In this document: positions 17,021 to 26,351 of the stretch, one piece after another | Layout of the letters: each line of letters starts with the position of its first letter | Position numbering within the stretch: the first letter of the stretch is position 1 | Origin: Lachnospiraceae bacterium | GTDB lineage: Bacteria > Bacillota_A > Clostridia > Lachnospirales > Lachnospiraceae | DNA: 64,000 nt | Assembly (NCBI GenBank): GCA_017516285.1 | Contig: JAFXDD010000047.1 | Span: forward strand, 1 to 64,000 | Direction: 5' to 3' | The notes under the pieces: generated by a model | Databases searched by the model: none | What the model was told of the DNA's origin: nothing | The model's input: the letters and a program-made list of their open reading frames with translations, nothing else | Translations under genes and position numbers: made by a program

Positions 17021-17359
17021 TTAATCACAGTTATCTAATACCGGATAGGAAGTAAACGGAAATGATTTGTGACATCCGCAATCCTGATTATCTCTGTCGT
17101 TTTTAGCATCTCTGACAGCCTCACAAACAGCTTCACAGACATTCTCACAAACAGAGTCGTTGTCATTGTCACAACCACATCTGCTATTGCGATTGCTGCG
17201 GTTATTCCAATTGTCATAATCCCGGTTATTGCCACAACGTCTGCAATTATTGCAACCACAGCTCCAGTTATTCTTTCCGCAGCCATCATTCCATGAGTTT
17301 CCACAGCCACTGTTATTACCACAACAGCAAAGAAGCAGTAAAAGCCAAATACAATTCAT
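17021..17359 (-). CDS. Small Cys/Asn/Asp/Arg-rich protein of unknown function
   Basis: 112 residues; AAGGA lies ten bases before the ATG, and a strong terminator follows the stop, so this is very likely a real gene. A short hydrophobic start (WLLLLLCCC) leads into a low-complexity region with many Cys in C..C, CGC and CG.N contexts, dominated by Asn, Asp, Gly, Arg and Trp, then CENVCEAVCEAVRDA. The ending CGCHKSFPF..YPVLDNCD is more ordered. The composition resembles cysteine-rich spore-coat or metal-binding proteins, but I recognise no family. Overlapping frames on both strands are also open here because of the repetitive GAT/AAT/TGT codons. Confidence 0.65.
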   Translation of the reverse strand: MNCIWLLLLLCCCGNNSGCGNSWNDGCGKNNWSCGCNNCRRCGNNRDYDNWNNRSNRNSRCGCDNDNDSVCENVCEAVCEAVRDAKNDRDNQDCGCHKSFPFTSYPVLDNCD

Positions 17360-17440
17360 TGATCCAAAATCCTTTCAAAGATTTATCTTTTACTGTATTC
17401 TATGCATTTTTGCCTTTAATGGTGTCAAAAGAATTCCTGC

Positions 17441-19147
17441 TTAACATTCCAGTACCACGATAGTTCTCGGCGGAACCACAATACACTCCTGCTTTAAATC
17501 TGTATTTTCTTTCTTTCCATAGGCTGCTTGCCATTGTTTTACACGCACTTCAACCTTTTCCTCAGAAGTATGAAATGCCACTTGCCAACTACCTTCGTTT
17601 CCTGTCTCTTTCTTTAATTGCGGCAATTCAAAGCATTGACTTTCCCAATACATATTAAAGGCTATATAAATAAATTTCTGAGAAATATCATCACATCCTT
17701 TGTTACCTATTGCATACTTGTCACACAGCATTATTCCCAGTTCCCTACAGTATGGTTCCTGCCCTGCTTTATAGACCTGCAGGCCATGGAAAGAAATATC
17801 TGCTACACCATAACCCATTCTGTCTGTGCCTGTTAAACAAGAATCCATGTGAAGAATTTTGTGTTTTTTTCTATATGCAATTAACAATTTCACAAAGTCA
17901 TAAATCTCTTTATTTTTCTCCAAATTATGCCAATTCAACCAGGAAATCTCATTATCCTGATTGTATGGATTGTTATTGCCAAACTGTGAGGCTCCCATTT
18001 CATCCCCCATAAACAAATATGGCGTGCCCTGACTGAGAAAGATAAGACTTAACGCATTTTTTATCTGACGAATTCTTAACTGCAAAACAGTATTATCCGC
18101 AGTCGTTCCCTCTACGCCGCAGTTCCAACTGTAATTATAACTACTTCCATCTTTATTGTATTCTCCGTTAGCTTCATTATGCTTGCGGCTATAGGAAACC
18201 ATGTCAGCAATTCTTAAAGTATTATAATCTGCAATACTGTTTAAAAAAGCTATCTTGCTGTCATTCTTGCGAAAATGATACTTTACACCACTAAGTGTAT
18301 CCTCTTCGCCTCTCAAAAAACGACGATAATCCCTCATCGTATCATCACGATAAATACAAAACCGCTTATTGTTTTTTTTCGTAAAAGCCATCCCTTGATA
18401 TGCTTTATCTTCAAAGTCCTCGTATATAATCTTCGTTTCTGCAAGTAATGGCTCATTCTTAATCAAGTTTATATTAATATGAGCCGGCGACATAACCCGG
18501 AAACCATCTACGTGATATTCCATCACCCAATACTGAAAAACACGAACAATTTCCGTCTCCGGAATATCCTCAGAAAAATAAAACTGCATAAAAAGCTCTA
18601 TTCCCTTTTCATGACACCCCCTTACCAGCTGCTTCATTTCCGTGCAAGGGTCCTGTCCTGCTGCATAAGAAGCCTTTGGTGCGTAATAATAGCCCTTTTT
18701 ATAGCCCCAATAATTTAAAGTATTTAATGCGGTTCTGGGCTGCAATAGATTCCCCGGTCCTGTTGCAATAGGCTGCGACCGCTCATTTTCTATAAATTCA
18801 TATGCCGGCATCAACAAGAGTGATGTAACACCCAGATTCTTTAAATAATCAAGCTTTTCCTTTACTCCTGCAAAAGTGCCCTTGTGATTACAATCACTAC
18901 CCTCACCCATGGTAAAGCCCCTCACATGGAGACCATAAAAAACAGCGTCCGAAAATGCCACCTCTGGTTTCTTATCTCCATTCCAATCAAAAGACTGCTG
19001 CTCCAAAAGCCCCATCATCTCTGATTGAAATATCGGCACACCATATGCTTTTCTTACATAACACCTGCCATACTCATCAGGAAAAATTTTGTTTCCCTGA
19101 TAAACACGATATCCGTTGTAACACATTGGAATGCCTTCAAGCCTCAT
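17441..19147 (-). CDS. GH13-family (isoamylase/GlgX-like) protein with lost catalytic residues
   Basis: 568 residues from an ATG at 19145-19147, which is probably not the original start (see 19144-19341). The fold markers of isoamylase/debranching GH13 proteins are clear: FYGLHVRGFTM, LGVTSLLLMPAYEF, NYWGYKKGYYYAPKASYA, HNEANGEYNKDGSSYNYSWN and GTPYLFMGDEMG. The four catalytic regions are degraded. Region I (normally DVVFNH) reads QFYFSE near 188-193. In region II (GFRFD) the nucleophile Asp is replaced by Met219 in GFRVM. Region IV (HDGFTL) reads YNTLRI near 308-313. Only the region III Glu (E243 in IIYEDF) may remain. Glycosidase activity is therefore unlikely; glycan binding or a regulatory role is possible. 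Confidence 0.75.
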   Translation of the reverse strand: MRLEGIPMCYNGYRVYQGNKIFPDEYGRCYVRKAYGVPIFQSEMMGLLEQQSFDWNGDKKPEVAFSDAVFYGLHVRGFTMGEGSDCNHKGTFAGVKEKLDYLKNLGVTSLLLMPAYEFIENERSQPIATGPGNLLQPRTALNTLNYWGYKKGYYYAPKASYAAGQDPCTEMKQLVRGCHEKGIELFMQFYFSEDIPETEIVRVFQYWVMEYHVDGFRVMSPAHININLIKNEPLLAETKIIYEDFEDKAYQGMAFTKKNNKRFCIYRDDTMRDYRRFLRGEEDTLSGVKYHFRKNDSKIAFLNSIADYNTLRIADMVSYSRKHNEANGEYNKDGSSYNYSWNCGVEGTTADNTVLQLRIRQIKNALSLIFLSQGTPYLFMGDEMGASQFGNNNPYNQDNEISWLNWHNLEKNKEIYDFVKLLIAYRKKHKILHMDSCLTGTDRMGYGVADISFHGLQVYKAGQEPYCRELGIMLCDKYAIGNKGCDDISQKFIYIAFNMYWESQCFELPQLKKETGNEGSWQVAFHTSEEKVEVRVKQWQAAYGKKENTDLKQECIVVPPRTIVVLEC

Positions 19148-19341
19148 GGCATAAATATCCCTATCCGCAGACTCTCTGGAAAAGAAATCTTTAAAGACTC
19201 CATCTCCTCATTCTCAGTATCATAAAATATAATACCACAATCCGACTCGTCTGATATCATAGAAACCAAAATATCACTGCCTTCCCGCCTGACCCCTAAC
19301 GGATATGGACTTAATGGTAAAACTTTGTACCCTTCTGCCAT
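19144..19341 (-). pseudogene. Frameshifted N-terminus (CBM48-like) of the GH13-family gene
   Basis: A 65-codon frame (MAEGYKVLPLSPYPLGV at the start) ends in a TGA that overlaps the ATG of the GH13-like frame. Its sequence looks like the N-terminal carbohydrate-binding module of isoamylase-type proteins. Near the junction the minus strand reads CGG-ATA-GGG-ATA-TTT-ATG-CC. Adding one G to the GGG run (19159-19161) gives R-I-G-D-I-Y-A-M and joins the two frames into one protein of about 633 residues. GDIYAM-type text is what the family normally has at this point. So this is either a true one-base deletion or a sequencing error. Confidence 0.7.
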
Positions 19342-19443
19342 TTTGTACCTCTTTTCATGACGTTATTCCAAACAGCTGCCGGCCTTCCGTCTGAGCTGTT
19401 ACAATAATTATACCATACACATCCAGAAAATTGAAAGAAAATA

Positions 19444-19472
19444 TTGCATAATCGGTCTAAAAATAGTAAAAT
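19444..19472 (+). promoter_or_regulatory. Promoter of the DUF1292 gene
   Basis: TTGCAT (19444-19449), 17-base spacer, TAAAAT (19467-19472). A short inverted repeat ACAGT-N6-ACTGT follows at 19483-19498 and could be an operator. Confidence 0.5.
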
Positions 19473-19535
19473 TGTTATATTAACAGTCTAATAACTGTTT
19501 CTAAATTTTACTAGATACCATACAAGGAGGCTATT

Positions 19536-19856
19536 ATGGCAAATAACAATAATTTCGCAGAGGAAGAAATGACTGTAACCATAGAATTAGATGACAATTC
19601 TACAGTAGTTTGCTCCATCGTTACTATTTTAGAGGTTGAGGGTCAGGATTATATTGTATTATTACCTTTAGATGAAAATGGTGAAAATGAGGACGGAGAA
19701 GTTTGGTTCTACCGCTATTCCGAAAATCCGGACGACCCTAACGAAGAGCCTGTTCTGGACTACATTGATGACGACGATGAATATGAAATGGTTGCTGACG
19801 CTTTCGATGAATTTTTAGATTCTGTAGAATTTGATGAAGTTATTGAAGAGGAATAA
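19536..19856 (+). CDS. DUF1292 domain protein
   Basis: 106 residues with AAGGAGG upstream. Very acidic (many Asp and Glu, tail FDEVIEEE). The core matches DUF1292: VTIELDDNSTVVCSIVTILEVEGQDYIVLLPL followed by EVWFYRYSE (residues ~14-70, here cited in part). The family is widespread in Firmicutes, often near yrrK and other housekeeping genes, and has no proven function. It is a single-gene unit with its own promoter and terminator. Confidence 0.88.
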   Translation: MANNNNFAEEEMTVTIELDDNSTVVCSIVTILEVEGQDYIVLLPLDENGENEDGEVWFYRYSENPDDPNEEPVLDYIDDDDEYEMVADAFDEFLDSVEFDEVIEEE

Positions 19857-19896
19857 TGAACTAAGAAACCGACTATTTAAACGTAATATACGTTCG

Positions 19897-19932
19897 AAAA
19901 AGCGATGGGATTTCAGAATACCATCGCTTTTT
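19897..19932. terminator. Bidirectional terminator
   Basis: Perfect 12-bp stem AAAAAGCGATGG/CCATCGCTTTTT with a 12-base loop between the DUF1292 gene and the convergent helicase gene. Confidence 0.85.
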
Positions 19933-19948
19933 CATATTACTTTTCATA

Positions 19949-21715
19949 TCACATTATCGGTTCAATAAACACAGAGGGCTGCAGCACGTGGTCCTTAGTC
20001 CCTCGTACATAACATATATTTAAATGCTTTTTGGCACGGGTCATTGCCACATAAAATAGTCTGCGTTCCTCCTCAAGTTCTTCCTCTGAAAGCTTTGAAC
20101 CTTTAGGAATTTTCCCTTTATTTACATCCAGCAAATATACGGTATCAAATTCAAGTCCCTTAGAGGCATGCATAGTCAAAAGATGAACCCCTTCTGACTG
20201 TTCTTTGGTCTTGAGCTTCTGTAAGCTTTTTTGCAAAGCCCTGTCCTCCTCCACATGACAAAGCCAGTCCTGCAGATTAGTATACCCTTTTAATTCCCGG
20301 GTAATTTCTTCCAGCTGTTCGTTAATGGCGTCCCACTGTTCTATATCCATACCCAACTGCCTTTCCAGCCAACGGCCGTAACCGATACCACTCCAGATAT
20401 ATTTGATAGCAAGATATGGCCGCATGGTGCCTATATGCTTAACCTGCTGTTCTAAGACATCCGGAAGCTTTGCATATTTCACTAATTGTTCTCTTTTTAT
20501 AAAACGATTGGGCTTATTGGCTACCCTTAATATGTACTGACGTTCCTTGCTTCCTGTTCCAAGCCGCATGTATGCTTCTATATCCAAATACCAATCCTCG
20601 TCAAAAATACTCTTTTGGTCCTCCTTGGATAAATATGGAATGCCCTTCTGGCGAAGTTTATAAGCCATTCTCCGCAATTCCTGATTAGTGCGGAAAATAA
20701 TGGCGTAGTTGTTTAAAGTGCCTGTTTGCGCCTTTTGGAGCGTCTGAAACACATTTTCATACATATCATGCCTTAATTCGTAGTCCGATATATGCAACCC
20801 GCCTCTTTCTGTGTTAAAGGCACAAATCTTTTTTGCAAAGCGGTTTTTATTACAAGCAATGACCTGTTTGCTGCCTTCCACAATCCCCTTTGTGCTTCTG
20901 AAATTCATATCCAATTGAATTTGTACTACCGGCTTAAACTCCTCCAGAAATCGTTTCATAAGCTCCACTCTGGCACCACGGAAACGATACACAGACTGAT
21001 CATCATCTCCTACCATAAAAATATTTTGCTCCGTTCCTGCAAGAAGCTTTAGAATTTCATATTGCAACACATTCATATCCTGACATTCATCAATTAAAAT
21101 ATACGGAAATTGTTTCTGCCAGTGCTCCCTTACCTCTGCATTATCCTTCAACAACTGATAACAGCACAGCATTAAATCATCAAAATCCATATACCCATAC
21201 TCCTTCAGAGCCAAATGATAGCTACGATACAGACTGCGCAGGTCACTCTGCTTTAAATCTGCATACTCTGCCATATTCTGCATAGAAAGACCATTATTCA
21301 TATACAGGCTAAGCAAGCGCTCTACCTCTTCAAATTCTATATCATTATCCTTGTCCAGCACTTCGTCACAAATCTCTCTAAGGATACGATGCTTGTCTTC
21401 TGTGGAAATAAACCGATTAGGAATCGATGTATAAGAATGTTTAAGAATGTAATAAAAGCAGGAATGAAACGTACCAAACCACGGATGAGCGTCCGACAGA
21501 AGCTTTAAAAAACGCTGTTCCATTTCCATGGCCGCTGCTTTGGTGAAAGTAATAACCAGAATATGTTCACCGGGTATCTGATACTCCCGTACCATATGAA
21601 CAAGTCTGTTGGTGATGACAAAGGTTTTCCCACTTCCGGGACCTGCCAAAACAAGGCAGGCCCCTTTATGGTGTTTCACAGCACGTTCCTGTGCCGGAGT
21701 TATCTGATTAGGCAA
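19949..21715 (-). CDS. UvrD/PcrA-type superfamily 1 DNA helicase
   Basis: 588 residues from a TTG with GAGG six bases upstream, overlapping the end of gltX by 8 bases. Helicase motifs are in order: Q motif ([10 protein letters not shown]), Walker [10 protein letters not shown] (~24-32), motif Ia FTKAAAMEM, motif II DECQDM, motif [16 protein letters not shown], motif IV ([11 protein letters not shown]), motif [14 protein letters not shown] and motif [13 protein letters not shown]. It is shorter than PcrA/UvrD (about 720-750) because the insertion domains and C-terminal tail are reduced. Likely a 3'-5' helicase in DNA repair or recombination. Confidence 0.9.
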   Translation of the reverse strand: MPNQITPAQERAVKHHKGACLVLAGPGSGKTFVITNRLVHMVREYQIPGEHILVITFTKAAAMEMEQRFLKLLSDAHPWFGTFHSCFYYILKHSYTSIPNRFISTEDKHRILREICDEVLDKDNDIEFEEVERLLSLYMNNGLSMQNMAEYADLKQSDLRSLYRSYHLALKEYGYMDFDDLMLCCYQLLKDNAEVREHWQKQFPYILIDECQDMNVLQYEILKLLAGTEQNIFMVGDDDQSVYRFRGARVELMKRFLEEFKPVVQIQLDMNFRSTKGIVEGSKQVIACNKNRFAKKICAFNTERGGLHISDYELRHDMYENVFQTLQKAQTGTLNNYAIIFRTNQELRRMAYKLRQKGIPYLSKEDQKSIFDEDWYLDIEAYMRLGTGSKERQYILRVANKPNRFIKREQLVKYAKLPDVLEQQVKHIGTMRPYLAIKYIWSGIGYGRWLERQLGMDIEQWDAINEQLEEITRELKGYTNLQDWLCHVEEDRALQKSLQKLKTKEQSEGVHLLTMHASKGLEFDTVYLLDVNKGKIPKGSKLSEEELEEERRLFYVAMTRAKKHLNICYVRGTKDHVLQPSVFIEPIM

Positions 21716-23180
21716 GCGAAGCCTCTAAGAGTTCAATGCCCTTCTTTACACGGATAATGGACTCTTCCTTTCCAATAATCTCCATAATCTCCGTTGCACC
21801 GGCAGGTGTCATCTGCTTGCCGCTGACTGCAGTACGGAGAGGCCAGATAGCATAGCCATTTTTGCAGCCCTTCTCTTCTACATACTTTACTAAAAGTGCA
21901 TAAAGAGCATCATTGGTATATTCGTCATGCGCCTCTAATCTAGGCAACAATTCCTTTAATACTTCTAAAGAAGAGGCTTCGGTAGTCTTCATCTTCTTGT
22001 GCGCATACATGGAAGTGTCGTACTCCGGCAATTCATTAAAGAAATCAACCAAAGCCGCAATGTCCGGGAATACTTCGATACGTGTCTTTACCATAGCTGC
22101 AATCTTCTTAAAATCAAAGTCCTTTGTAAGCGCTTCCTTTAAGTAAGGTTCAGTCAGCTCATAGAATTTGTCAAAATCCATAGCCTTTAAATACTCACCA
22201 TTCATCCATTTCAGCTTCTGAATATCAAACACTGCCGGTGACTTGCTGATGCGTCTATAATCAAACTTTTCAATCAGCTCATCCAAGGTGAAGATTTCGC
22301 AATTATCCTCCGGAGACCAACCAAGTAATGCAATGTAATTTACAACAGCCTCTGTCAAAAAGCCCTGGTCAATTAAATCCTCAAAGGAAGAATGACCGCT
22401 GCGCTTACTTAACTTTTTATGATTCTCATCGGTAATAAGCGGCAAATGAATATAAGTTGGAACCTCCCATTCAAAGGCTTCATATAAACGATTGTATTTA
22501 GGTGAACTGGACAAATACTCATTACCACGTACCACATGGGTAATGCCCATGGTATGGTCGTCCACAACGTTTGCAAAGTTATAAGTAGGATAACCGTCAG
22601 ATTTAATCAAAATCATATCATCCAACTCACTATTATCCACTGTAATATCCCCATAAAGCTCATCATGGAAGGTAGTGGTACCCTCTGTAGGGTTGTTCTG
22701 GCGTATAACAAACGGCTTACCTGCTGCTAAATTAGCCTCTACCTCTTCCTTGGAAAGGCCTAAACAGTGCTTGTCATAAACAGTAATCTCTTTGCTGCCG
22801 TCACCCATATCAATAGACTGACGAAGGCTCTCTAAACGCTCCTTATCGCAAAAACAGTAATATGCCTGTCCCTTATCAATAAGCTCCTTGGCATACTTCA
22901 TATAAATGCCTGTTTTCATACGCTCGCTCTGCACGTATGGACCAAAGCCGCCATCCTTATCAGGACCCTCGTCATGAATAAGGCCTGTCTTTTCTAAGGT
23001 GCGATAAATAATGTCAACTGCCCCTTCTACAAAACGCTCCTGATCGGTATCCTCAATACGAAGCATAAAGCTTCCGCCTTCATGCTTTGCAACTAAAAAT
23101 TCATATAATGCAGAACGTAAATTACCAACATGCATTCTGCCTGTCGGACTCGGTGCATATCTGGTTCTAATCTTGGTCAT
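21708..23180 (-). CDS. gltX: Glutamate-tRNA ligase
   Basis: 490 residues with GAGAGGG upstream. Class I synthetase signature: [22 protein letters not shown] contains the HIGH-type site (~7-20), and KKLSKRSG supplies the KMSKS-type loop (~252-259). Length matches GluRS. In Firmicutes of this type the enzyme usually also charges tRNA-Gln for later amidation. No T-box leader is visible upstream. The helicase gene follows with an 8-base overlap. Confidence 0.96.
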   Translation of the reverse strand: MTKIRTRYAPSPTGRMHVGNLRSALYEFLVAKHEGGSFMLRIEDTDQERFVEGAVDIIYRTLEKTGLIHDEGPDKDGGFGPYVQSERMKTGIYMKYAKELIDKGQAYYCFCDKERLESLRQSIDMGDGSKEITVYDKHCLGLSKEEVEANLAAGKPFVIRQNNPTEGTTTFHDELYGDITVDNSELDDMILIKSDGYPTYNFANVVDDHTMGITHVVRGNEYLSSSPKYNRLYEAFEWEVPTYIHLPLITDENHKKLSKRSGHSSFEDLIDQGFLTEAVVNYIALLGWSPEDNCEIFTLDELIEKFDYRRISKSPAVFDIQKLKWMNGEYLKAMDFDKFYELTEPYLKEALTKDFDFKKIAAMVKTRIEVFPDIAALVDFFNELPEYDTSMYAHKKMKTTEASSLEVLKELLPRLEAHDEYTNDALYALLVKYVEEKGCKNGYAIWPLRTAVSGKQMTPAGATEIMEIIGKEESIIRVKKGIELLEASLA

Positions 23181-23298
23181 AGATTTGTCCCTCTCTTTAT
23201 TATTTTGTCAAAATTTCCTGCTTATTAGTATATAACAAACTTTGCCAATTCACAAGCCTTAATTTACATTCTGTCAGAATTTACAACACATGCAAACT

Positions 23299-23327
23299 GC
23301 ACCTTTGCGGAAATCCTACATACTATA
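23299..23327 (+). promoter_or_regulatory. Possible mother-cell sporulation promoter of cotJ
   Basis: GCACC (23299-23303), 15 bases, then CATACTATA (23319-23327). This fits the sigma-K pattern (AC at -35, CATA-N3-TA at -10); the -10 part also resembles the sigma-E form CATACA-T. Located 39 bases upstream of cotJA. Confidence 0.45.
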
Positions 23328-23366
23328 ATAGTAATTAATAAGTCTATATGACGGAAAGGATGTCCT

Positions 23367-23537
23367 ATGCAAGATAAATATTTTGATGAGCATTTAGAAA
23401 ATTTCCCACTTGGTATGTCATATGTTCCATGGCAGCATGCTACCAGAGTTTGTGAAAATTTAGAAGATGGCTTCAAGGCCGGTACTATTTTCCCTGAATT
23501 AATAAAACCTTTTGAAGGCAGGAGGTGTATGAAATAA
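23367..23537 (+). CDS. cotJA: Spore coat-associated protein CotJA
   Basis: 56 residues; start ATG at 23367 with AAGGA six bases upstream. The sequence FPLGMSYVPWQHATRVCENLEDGFKAGTIFPELIKPF (residues ~13-49) has the CotJA hallmarks: an MSYVPWQ motif, a G.IFPEL motif and a small size. It is the first gene of cotJABC, an operon expressed in the mother cell and incorporated into the spore coat in Bacillus. Its TAA overlaps the ATG of cotJB by one base. Confidence 0.88.
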   Translation: MQDKYFDEHLENFPLGMSYVPWQHATRVCENLEDGFKAGTIFPELIKPFEGRRCMK

Positions 23538-23794
23538 TGGCTAGAAAAGATAAATGCACCGCATTATATGAAATAAGTATGATAGATTTCCTCTTAACAG
23601 ACATGCAATTATATTTGGATACCCATCCAAACGACAAAAACGCTTTAGAATATTATCGCCATTATGCAAAAGTATTGTGCGAATTGCGTGAAGAGTTTGC
23701 TGCAAATTATGGTCCTCTGTTCGCCACCCAGTCTAACTGCAATAAGGAATGGGAATGGAGCAACGAACCGAATGCTTGGGAAGGAGTGTGCTAA
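23537..23794 (+). CDS. cotJB: Spore coat protein CotJB
   Basis: 85 residues from the ATG at 23537; the GGAGG that serves it lies inside the end of cotJA. The motif MIDFLLTDMQLYLDTHPNDKNAL, then EYYRHY, is typical of CotJB (short form IDF..D..LYLDTHP.D..AL). Partner of CotJA and CotJC. The C-terminal tail (NKEWEWSNEPNAWEGVC) is Trp-rich. cotJC starts 3 bases downstream. Confidence 0.9.
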   Translation: MARKDKCTALYEISMIDFLLTDMQLYLDTHPNDKNALEYYRHYAKVLCELREEFAANYGPLFATQSNCNKEWEWSNEPNAWEGVC

Positions 23795-23797
23795 TAT

Positions 23798-24412
23798 ATG
23801 TTCCAATATGAAAAAAGATTACAATTTCCTGTAAAAATCTGTAAGCCGGACGCAAAATCCGCTCAAATAATTATCAGCCAGTTTGGTGGCCCGGATGGCG
23901 AGTTGGCAGCAAGTATGCGATATTTCTCTCAGAAATTTGCTACGCCTTATCGTGACGTTGCTGGTTTGCTGAATGATATAGCTACGGAAGAATTAAACCA
24001 CCTCGAGATGGTAGGTGCCATCGTATATCAGCTGACAAAGGACCTGTCCATGGAAGAAATTAAGGCTTCCGGCTTTGATAAGTATTATGTGGACCACACC
24101 CTCGGTCTCTGGCCACAGGCGGCGGGAGGTATTCCATTTAACGCTTGCGAGTTCCAAAGTAAAGGCGATATTATCACCGATTTGCATGAAGATATGGCCG
24201 CTGAACAAAAGGCTCGTACCACCTATGACAACATTTTACGTCTCTTGGATAACCCGGACGTTATTGCGCCTATCCGCTTCCTTCGCCAACGAGAAATCGT
24301 GCATTTCCAAAGATTTGGTGAAGCACTTCGCATGACACAGGATAAGCTGAACGCAAAGAACTTCTACGCATTTAACCCTGGCTTTGACTGCAATCCGAAT
24401 CCTTGCAAATAA
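23798..24412 (+). CDS. cotJC: Manganese catalase-like spore coat protein CotJC
   Basis: 204 residues. Ferritin-like di-manganese catalase fold: QFGGPDGELAASMRYFSQ, then ATEELNHLEMVGAIVYQL carries the E..H metal ligands (~66-75), and DMAAEQKARTTYDN followed by REIVHFQRFGEAL provides the second Glu and E..H set. The family (CotJC, YjqC-like) removes hydrogen peroxide and sits in the spore coat. Last gene of the operon. Confidence 0.92.
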   Translation: MFQYEKRLQFPVKICKPDAKSAQIIISQFGGPDGELAASMRYFSQKFATPYRDVAGLLNDIATEELNHLEMVGAIVYQLTKDLSMEEIKASGFDKYYVDHTLGLWPQAAGGIPFNACEFQSKGDIITDLHEDMAAEQKARTTYDNILRLLDNPDVIAPIRFLRQREIVHFQRFGEALRMTQDKLNAKNFYAFNPGFDCNPNPCK

Positions 24413-24477
24413 CTATGCTGTTAGGTTGTGAAACCCCGGGGCTTCACTTGCTATATTATATGATTTGTTTTATATAA

Positions 24478-24548
24478 AAATGCCCAAACTATGATGCTGC
24501 TGCAAAAAATTACAGCTAGTATACCTCTGTATTATAGTTTGGGCATTT
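24478..24548. terminator. Long inverted repeat, probable bidirectional terminator
   Basis: Perfect 15-bp arms AAATGCCCAAACTAT (24478-24492) and ATAGTTTGGGCATTT (24534-24548) with a 41-base loop, between convergent cotJC and the small membrane protein gene. A separate GC-rich hairpin GTGAAACCCC/GGGGCTTCAC (24428-24447) lies just after cotJC. Confidence 0.55.
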
Positions 24549-24554
24549 ATAAAG

Positions 24555-24776
24555 TTATTTATTTAAATATGCTATAATCGTCGGTGCCAATGCAATCGCC
24601 GTAATAATTATCAATCCGATAATCCCCTCTATACGCCTTACCACAAAAAACATTTTTGAAGGCTCTTTATGTGCCTTCCAGCTTTCAAATGTACTCCAAC
24701 ACCACTTCGGAGCAATTATATTGATTAAACACACTCCAAAGATGATTGCATATATAATATAAATAATAACAACCAT
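24555..24776 (-). CDS. Small membrane protein, DUF6199-like
   Basis: 73 residues with two membrane helices (~2-21 and ~50-70) separated by a loop PKWCWSTFESWKAHKEPSK...RRIEG. The pattern P..W..T..WK....EPS......R..G resembles small DUF6199-type membrane proteins, but this is a weak match by eye. The C-terminal coding sequence (IALAPTIIAYLNK) is echoed by a remnant at 26352-26400. Function unknown; it belongs to the accessory island of exported proteins. AGGTACAAGTA lies before the ATG. Confidence 0.65.
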   Translation of the reverse strand: MVVIIYIIYAIIFGVCLINIIAPKWCWSTFESWKAHKEPSKMFFVVRRIEGIIGLIIITAIALAPTIIAYLNK

Positions 24777-24836
24777 TACTTGTACCTCCGCATATTGAAT
24801 GCCGCATAAATTTCAGTACGTGACCCATTACCCAAA

Positions 24837-25469
24837 TTATTCCAATACACCTCTAATTGCTGTTATGTATTGATTCAAATCATATTCTTTCAAACCACCT
24901 TGTCCTGAATTTGTCGTTAAAGTCTGCTGTGATGTATTCATCGTTGGAGCAATTTTCCCGGCAACCTGTGCAATACCATCATCAATAGGAATCAATGTTT
25001 CAGGAGATAAAGAAGAACCTTTTTCATTCATAAAAAATATATACTCTTCTCCCATTTCTACAGGAACAATTCCTGTTACAATATAAATATAATCCTCCGT
25101 TTCTCCACCTGATTGTATGAATGTAATTGAAGCAGTTTCCTCATCAACACCTTTAATTCCTTCTATAACTTCCACCGTTATCTCTTTATAACATTCACGT
25201 AATACACTTCCATTACCTGCAGTTCCTATGACATTAACAAGTGTATCGCTTACGTCAACTACTTTTCCATGAATAATAGTTGATGCTTCCTCTATAGCTG
25301 TATTGAACGTATAAGCAGGCCAACATGCCTGTACAGTCCGTATCTCTTTTTCGGCAAATTTTGAATCATTATTAAATTTTGCTGGAATAGTATAAGACAA
25401 TAAAAGTGCAATAACTCCTACAAATACTATAATAGCTGCCACTTTAAATTTAGTATTAATTTTTTTCAT
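24837..25469 (-). CDS. Exported/membrane-anchored protein of unknown function
   Basis: 210 residues from the ATG at 25467-25469 with GGAG seven bases upstream. One N-terminal hydrophobic segment (~9-28) acts as a signal or anchor. The rest is a soluble, beta-rich domain with ASTIIHGKVVDVSD, EVIEGIKG, FIQSGGETEDYIYIVTG and EEYIFFMNEKG. This pattern is seen in extracellular domains annotated only as hypothetical. It starts 29 bases after the matrixin gene, so both are probably co-transcribed; an inhibitor or partner role for the protease is conceivable but not supported by any motif. Confidence 0.7.
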   Translation of the reverse strand: MKKINTKFKVAAIIVFVGVIALLLSYTIPAKFNNDSKFAEKEIRTVQACWPAYTFNTAIEEASTIIHGKVVDVSDTLVNVIGTAGNGSVLRECYKEITVEVIEGIKGVDEETASITFIQSGGETEDYIYIVTGIVPVEMGEEYIFFMNEKGSSLSPETLIPIDDGIAQVAGKIAPTMNTSQQTLTTNSGQGGLKEYDLNQYITAIRGVLE

Positions 25470-25498
25470 ATTAAGTCTCCTTTTCAATATAAAATTGC

Positions 25499-26128
25499 TT
25501 ACTGATAAATCATCTGATATGACGCTGTATCATACGCTTTTAAAGTACGATTTATTCCTCCAGAACCAGTTTCCGTGCTAGGATTCATTACATTAGTTAA
25601 ACAAGTGGCACTCCAGCAAGGAGAGGCTTCACCAGCTTCATGGCAATGCGCTACCCCAAGAGCATGCCCTAGTTCGTGAAGAACTACTGATTGAATATCA
25701 AATGTACCTGATGAACCATTTGTAGACCAACTTCGTGAATCATCCAGACAGATCGTTACGCCTGTTATTTCTTCCTGCCCGTATGAACTATCAGGATAAT
25801 AGAAACATGCACCTACCCATCCTTCAACTGATATACCATAATGTATAACATTATTTGTAAAGTGTTCTGTCAAAGCAAGTGTAACCATAGATGTATTGTC
25901 AAATGACTTTACATTATTCCATGACGACATAGCCGCACTTACAGCATTCTTTTCTGCAGTATTAAAATCACAAGAAAAATATACAGTTTTAGGTGTATCA
26001 TACCATTTTCTACCAGTATTTAACAAGATAGAATACATACTTGCATATAAATTTATAGGTGTTACCAAAGAAACTATAATAGATAACGCCAATAACATTA
26101 AAGATATTTTTTTTACTTTATTTTTCAT
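25499..26128 (-). CDS. Secreted matrixin-type (M10-like) zinc metalloprotease
   Basis: 209 residues. A signal peptide (~1-29) precedes a compact metzincin domain. The zinc site is HELGHALGVAH (151-161), the full HE..H..G..H motif, in the context SVVLHELGHALGVAHC. Upstream, AMSSWNNV resembles the conserved A...W of matrixins. A Met-turn candidate, VMNPS, follows at the expected distance (LTNVMNPSTE). There is no prodomain or cysteine switch, as usual in bacterial members. It is secreted and could degrade host or microbial proteins. Start codon preceded by GTGAGG. Confidence 0.88.
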   Translation of the reverse strand: MKNKVKKISLMLLALSIIVSLVTPINLYASMYSILLNTGRKWYDTPKTVYFSCDFNTAEKNAVSAAMSSWNNVKSFDNTSMVTLALTEHFTNNVIHYGISVEGWVGACFYYPDSSYGQEEITGVTICLDDSRSWSTNGSSGTFDIQSVVLHELGHALGVAHCHEAGEASPCWSATCLTNVMNPSTETGSGGINRTLKAYDTASYQMIYQ

Positions 26129-26190
26129 TAATTTTTCCTCACTTATTTCACATTACAAAAGTGTCACATAACCCATCCGTGCCCACACGC

Positions 26191-26229
26191 ACAACATATG
26201 TGCATTTAATGAATACGTTTTATCGGGCA
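26191..26229 (-). promoter_or_regulatory. Upstream motif shared by the matrixin and NlpC genes (copy 1)
   Basis: 39 bases, 29 of which match the stretch at 28237-28275. Minus-strand text includes CGATAAAACGTATTCAT and GCACATA. It lies 62 bases before the matrixin start codon, much the same as the other copy (67 bases). Likely a shared promoter or regulator site. Confidence 0.5.
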
Positions 26230-26351
26230 AAAAAAATACTAAATATATCATATTTACATACCATGTTTCATGCTGTACAAATCTTTCCATAACATCCTTG
26301 TAGTTGCCTGAACCCCTATGAGGCATTGCCCAGGATGGAAAATCATTGTAA

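Noticed and set aside
17035..17322. Long overlapping open frames on both strands within the Cys-rich gene
   Set aside because: They are opened by the repetitive GAT/AAC/TGT codon content of the 17021-17359 gene, lack ribosome sites, and encode implausible Ile/Val/Ala/Thr runs.
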